Below, one piece after another: positions 63,008 through 64,000 of a stretch of 64,000 bases of DNA. The stretch comes from Tepidamorphaceae bacterium. Lineage in GTDB: Bacteria; Pseudomonadota; Alphaproteobacteria; Rhizobiales; JAKSCL01. The position numbers and the translations under genes were made by a program. Within the stretch, counting starts at the first letter, position 1. Each line of letters opens with the position of its first letter. The notes under the pieces are model-generated. The model did no database searches. It was given only the letters and a program-made list of their open reading frames with translations, and was not told the DNA's origin. The stretch covers positions 62,001-126,000 of the forward strand of contig JANQPO010000020.1 of assembly GCA_028289445.1 (NCBI GenBank). The letters run 5' to 3'.

Positions 63008-64000
63008 TGGGCACGCTCGATTACGTGTGGCTCGGTGTGCAGGCCGTGTTCCAGGGGCCTGAGGCCTTCTCGGTTCTAGGCCTCGGCATATCCATAACGC
63101 TCGTCATGATCCTCTCCGGCTTCTTGCTCGGTATCGCCGTCGGCGCGACGCCTGGCTTGGCCGGTCCGATCGCCATGGCAATCGCGCTACCGATCCTGAT
63201 CTCGACATTCGGCTACACACCGGACGCGCTGCTGCCGGTCATGGGCTTCCTCATCGGCGTCATGAAGGGGGCAACGGTTGGCGGCGCCGTGCCGGCGATC
63301 CTGTTCAACACGCCAGGCACACCCGATGCGTTCATGACAACGCTGGACGGCTACCCGATGACCAAGAAAGGGCAGGCCAAGAAGGCGCTGCGCGTCGCTC
63401 ATTTCTCCTCCGTCAGCGGCGACACGTTCTCCGACATCGTGCTGTTCGTCTGCGCGCCGTTTCTGGCCCTGCTGGTGGAGAGCTATCTCGATCTGCCGGA
63501 GAAGACGGCCCTGTTGATCCTGTCGCTGTCGTTCATCGCTGCGGTCATCGGTGGGTCGCCGGCGAAAGGCTTGATCTCGGTCGGGCTCGGCCTGCTTGCG
63601 GTGTTTATCGGTACCGGCGAGGATTTCTATCCGAGGCTTTCCATGGGAACGCCCCAGCTCTCCCAAGGCTTCCCGATCGCGACCGCCATTCTCGGCATCT
63701 TGATCGTCAGCGCCGTCTTCAAGGAACTCGAAGACTTGTGGGTGGAGAAACGCCGCAGCGGCAAAATCGAATTGACATCGCAGAGCGGCGATCAGCGTCT
63801 TCACATGGCCGACATTCGCCGCCTGTTTCCCTATATCGCCAGGTCATCGGTCATTGGCACGGCTATCGGTGCATTGCCGGGGATCGGTTCAACGCTTGCG
63901 GCGACGCTCGGCTACACAATCGGCCGCGGCCGCTACGAGAAGCGGAAGGGTGCCGACGATCCGGACTTCGGCGAAGGTGCACCGGAGGGCGTCGCCTCGA
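63007..64000 (+). CDS. TctA-type large membrane subunit, 3' end outside the window
   Basis: The GTG at 63007 (MGTLDYVWLGVQ) opens a frame that reaches the right edge without a stop: 331 codons out of about 500 usual for TctA. The family motifs are present: LLGIAVGATPGLAGPIAMAIALP near the N-terminus, FLIGVMKGATVGGAVPAILFNTPGTP, and the second, inverted copy GTAIGALPGIGSTLAATLGY near the end of the visible part. It is the main channel of the transporter with TctB and TctC. Confidence 0.9.
   Translation, partial: MGTLDYVWLGVQAVFQGPEAFSVLGLGISITLVMILSGFLLGIAVGATPGLAGPIAMAIALPILISTFGYTPDALLPVMGFLIGVMKGATVGGAVPAILFNTPGTPDAFMTTLDGYPMTKKGQAKKALRVAHFSSVSGDTFSDIVLFVCAPFLALLVESYLDLPEKTALLILSLSFIAAVIGGSPAKGLISVGLGLLAVFIGTGEDFYPRLSMGTPQLSQGFPIATAILGILIVSAVFKELEDLWVEKRRSGKIELTSQSGDQRLHMADIRRLFPYIARSSVIGTAIGALPGIGSTLAATLGYTIGRGRYEKRKGADDPDFGEGAPEGVAS

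Overview
The window is a piece of a high-GC alphaproteobacterial chromosome, most likely from the order Hyphomicrobiales (Rhizobiales) or a close relative. The reasons are the direct-repeat GAAC-N7-GAAC LexA box typical of Alphaproteobacteria, the ftsE-ftsX / zinc-ribbon / hpt / CpdR-like neighbourhood, the etfBA-hbd-PduO-HIG1 neighbourhood, a UvrB with a long N-terminal extension, a DUF6665-like protein and several palindromic intergenic repeats of the rhizobial kind. I see no rRNA, tRNA, CRISPR array, transposase or integrase.

Layout. 1-18664 is mostly housekeeping: a truncated gene behind a LexA-box promoter, plsC, a DUF218 protein, ftsX/ftsE, an MJ0042-type zinc-ribbon protein, hpt, a CpdR-like receiver, a DUF4175 protein, lysA, an LptM-like lipoprotein, argH, a TlpA-like thioredoxin, DUF2270, MipA, 3-hydroxyacyl-CoA dehydrogenase, etfA/etfB, a rhomboid protease, a cobalamin adenosyltransferase with a HIG1 protein, and an SDR. 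18747-31793 is a catabolic island for a small polyol or ketose: SAF-domain oxidoreductase, two paralogous FGGY kinases, a complete ABC importer, a glycerol-1-phosphate-dehydrogenase-like and a glycerol-3-phosphate-dehydrogenase-like enzyme, an atypical RpiB and a SorC/EryD-type regulator. 31858-36312 holds a gamma-carboxylase-like membrane protein with a DCC protein, an orphan TadG-like vWA protein behind a nested inverted repeat, and an unknown membrane protein. 36398-43220 is the least ordinary part: uvrB whose 3' end is present twice in strongly diverged codon form, then an AT-rich two-gene cassette (SAMHD1-like HD hydrolase plus YwgA-like partner), then a cluster of intergenic repeats.

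43221-57438 holds a DapA-family lyase, an acyltransferase and a second catabolic island. In that island a GntR gene and a minus-strand set (lactonase-like hydrolase, HAD phosphatase, class II aldolase, FGGY kinase) diverge from a plus-strand operon (UgpC-type ATPase, binding protein, two permeases, Tm-1-like protein, second class II aldolase, EryC-family epimerase). The promoter between them carries palindromes suited to GntR. 57723-64000 has a tandem universal stress protein and a third catabolic unit: MBL hydrolase, sulfatase and MarR on the minus strand, divergent from a TctC-TctB-TctA tripartite tricarboxylate transporter. Two mirror-image MarR boxes sit between the promoters.

Taken together, the accessory part gives three substrate-specific uptake and breakdown modules, each with its own regulator, transporter and enzymes. 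Two of them contain enzymes that point to C4 (tetrose/tetrulose) phosphates. The main candidates for something undescribed are the HD/YwgA cassette beside the doubled uvrB terminus, the polyol island with two enantio-complementary-looking phosphate dehydrogenases and a His-less RpiB, and the EryC/Tm-1/aldolase island.
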